Assembly (NCBI GenBank): GCA_025997155.1 | Contig: BNUF01000159.1 | Span: 1 to 5,578, forward strand | Length of the DNA stretch: 5,578 nt | Origin: Clostridia bacterium | GTDB taxonomy: Bacteria > Bacillota > Clostridia > Lachnospirales > WQUN01 | Reading direction: 5' to 3' | Shown here: positions 5,209 through 5,578 of the stretch, piece after piece | How the letters are laid out: each line of letters starts with the position of its first letter | Position numbering within the stretch: position 1 is the stretch's first letter | Position numbers and translations under genes: made by a program | The notes under the pieces: generated by a model | The model's input: only the letters and a program-made list of their open reading frames with translations | What the model was told of the DNA's origin: nothing | Database searches by the model: none

Positions 5209-5578
5209 AATTTTTCTGATACCGCGCTATAACCGCGCTGAAGGGGTTTTGCTCTGCCGTCGCCGCGCTGCCCGTTGGCGGGATAATTACCTTGTTCGGA
5301 TTCCCTTGCGGGGGCGGGGTTTCGCTTTCGAATACCCCTGTGCGGGGCTTGCCGTCCTCGCCGTTCGTCATTTTTTCGAGTAGCTCCTTGCGGCTTTTTC
5401 CCGCGTTTTTCGCGTCCTCAAGCGCCGCGCCGAGTTTCCCCGCGTAATATTCTCGGGTTTCGCTGTTGATAAACTTAAGCTCCGAAAGATATTCTTTCGT
5501 CTCCGCGTCGCGTTCAAGTCTAGCCAGTTCCTGCTCGTGTCCCTTTTTCGCGTCGTCAAGTTGCATTGTAAGGTCTTT
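5207..5578 (-). CDS. Phage scaffolding protein, C-terminal part (start outside window)
   Basis: The frame is open from the high-coordinate edge, so only the last 123 residues are visible. An internal Met at 5566 has no ribosome site and should not be taken as the start. The visible part begins with a charged, probably coiled-coil segment (KDLTMQLDDAKKGHEQELARLERDAETKEYLSEL shows the pattern of Leu/Ile spaced by Lys and Glu). It continues with NSETREYYAGKLGAALEDAKNAGKSRKELLEKMTNGEDGKPRTGVF, then a Pro-rich linker (PPPQGNPNKVIIPP), and ends with NPFSAVIARYQKN. A short NPF-containing tail after a flexible linker is usual in Bacillota phage scaffolds and may bind the coat. Position directly before the capsid gene agrees. 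Scaffolds guide procapsid assembly and then leave. The stop TAA overlaps the capsid ribosome site. Confidence 0.85.
   Translation of the reverse strand, partial: KDLTMQLDDAKKGHEQELARLERDAETKEYLSELKFINSETREYYAGKLGAALEDAKNAGKSRKELLEKMTNGEDGKPRTGVFESETPPPQGNPNKVIIPPTGSAATAEQNPFSAVIARYQKN

Overview
This window is the head-to-tail morphogenesis module of a tailed phage or prophage, read entirely on the minus strand. Gene order therefore runs from high to low coordinates. Protein similarities recalled from family knowledge, the strong Shine-Dalgarno sites (AAGGAG, GGAGGTGA, GGAGGG) and the gene order point to a siphovirus of a Bacillota (Firmicutes, probably clostridial) host, organised like Listeria phage A118 and relatives. 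Alanine codons GCG and GCC are frequent, so the host is probably not a very AT-rich species. No integrase, attachment site or host gene is present, so prophage and free phage cannot be told apart.

Layout in order of transcription: the C-terminal part of a scaffolding protein (5578-5207, start outside the window); the major capsid protein with a fused C-terminal cadherin-like beta-sandwich domain (5194-4037); a head-tail connector (4012-3662); a minor capsid or head-closure protein (3665-3300); a minor capsid protein of the HK97 gp10 type (3303-2956); a minor capsid or tail-terminator protein (2952-2521); the major tail protein (about 2516-1998); a small protein in the tail-assembly-chaperone position (1983-1639); a Gp15-family protein (1646-1065); and the N-terminal 349 residues of the tape measure protein (1049 to the window edge). 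Genes overlap by 4-8 bases or are separated by at most 24 bases. There is no internal promoter or terminator that I can recognise and no gene-free stretch, so this looks like part of one late operon.

The genes work together as follows. The scaffold and capsid protein build the procapsid. The connector, head-closure, gp10-like and terminator proteins form the neck. The tail tube protein polymerises around the tape measure, helped by the chaperone and Gp15. No sheath or baseplate gene is seen between the tube protein and the tape measure, which fits a non-contractile tail.

Two points deserve a second look. The chaperone and Gp15 frames are arranged so that a +1 slip at a CCC-A site just before the chaperone stop would fuse them, and Gp15 lacks a good ribosome binding site of its own. 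The capsid protein carries a surface-type beta-sandwich domain. Otherwise this is an ordinary, well-preserved structural module, and I see no sign of an unknown defence or mobile system.
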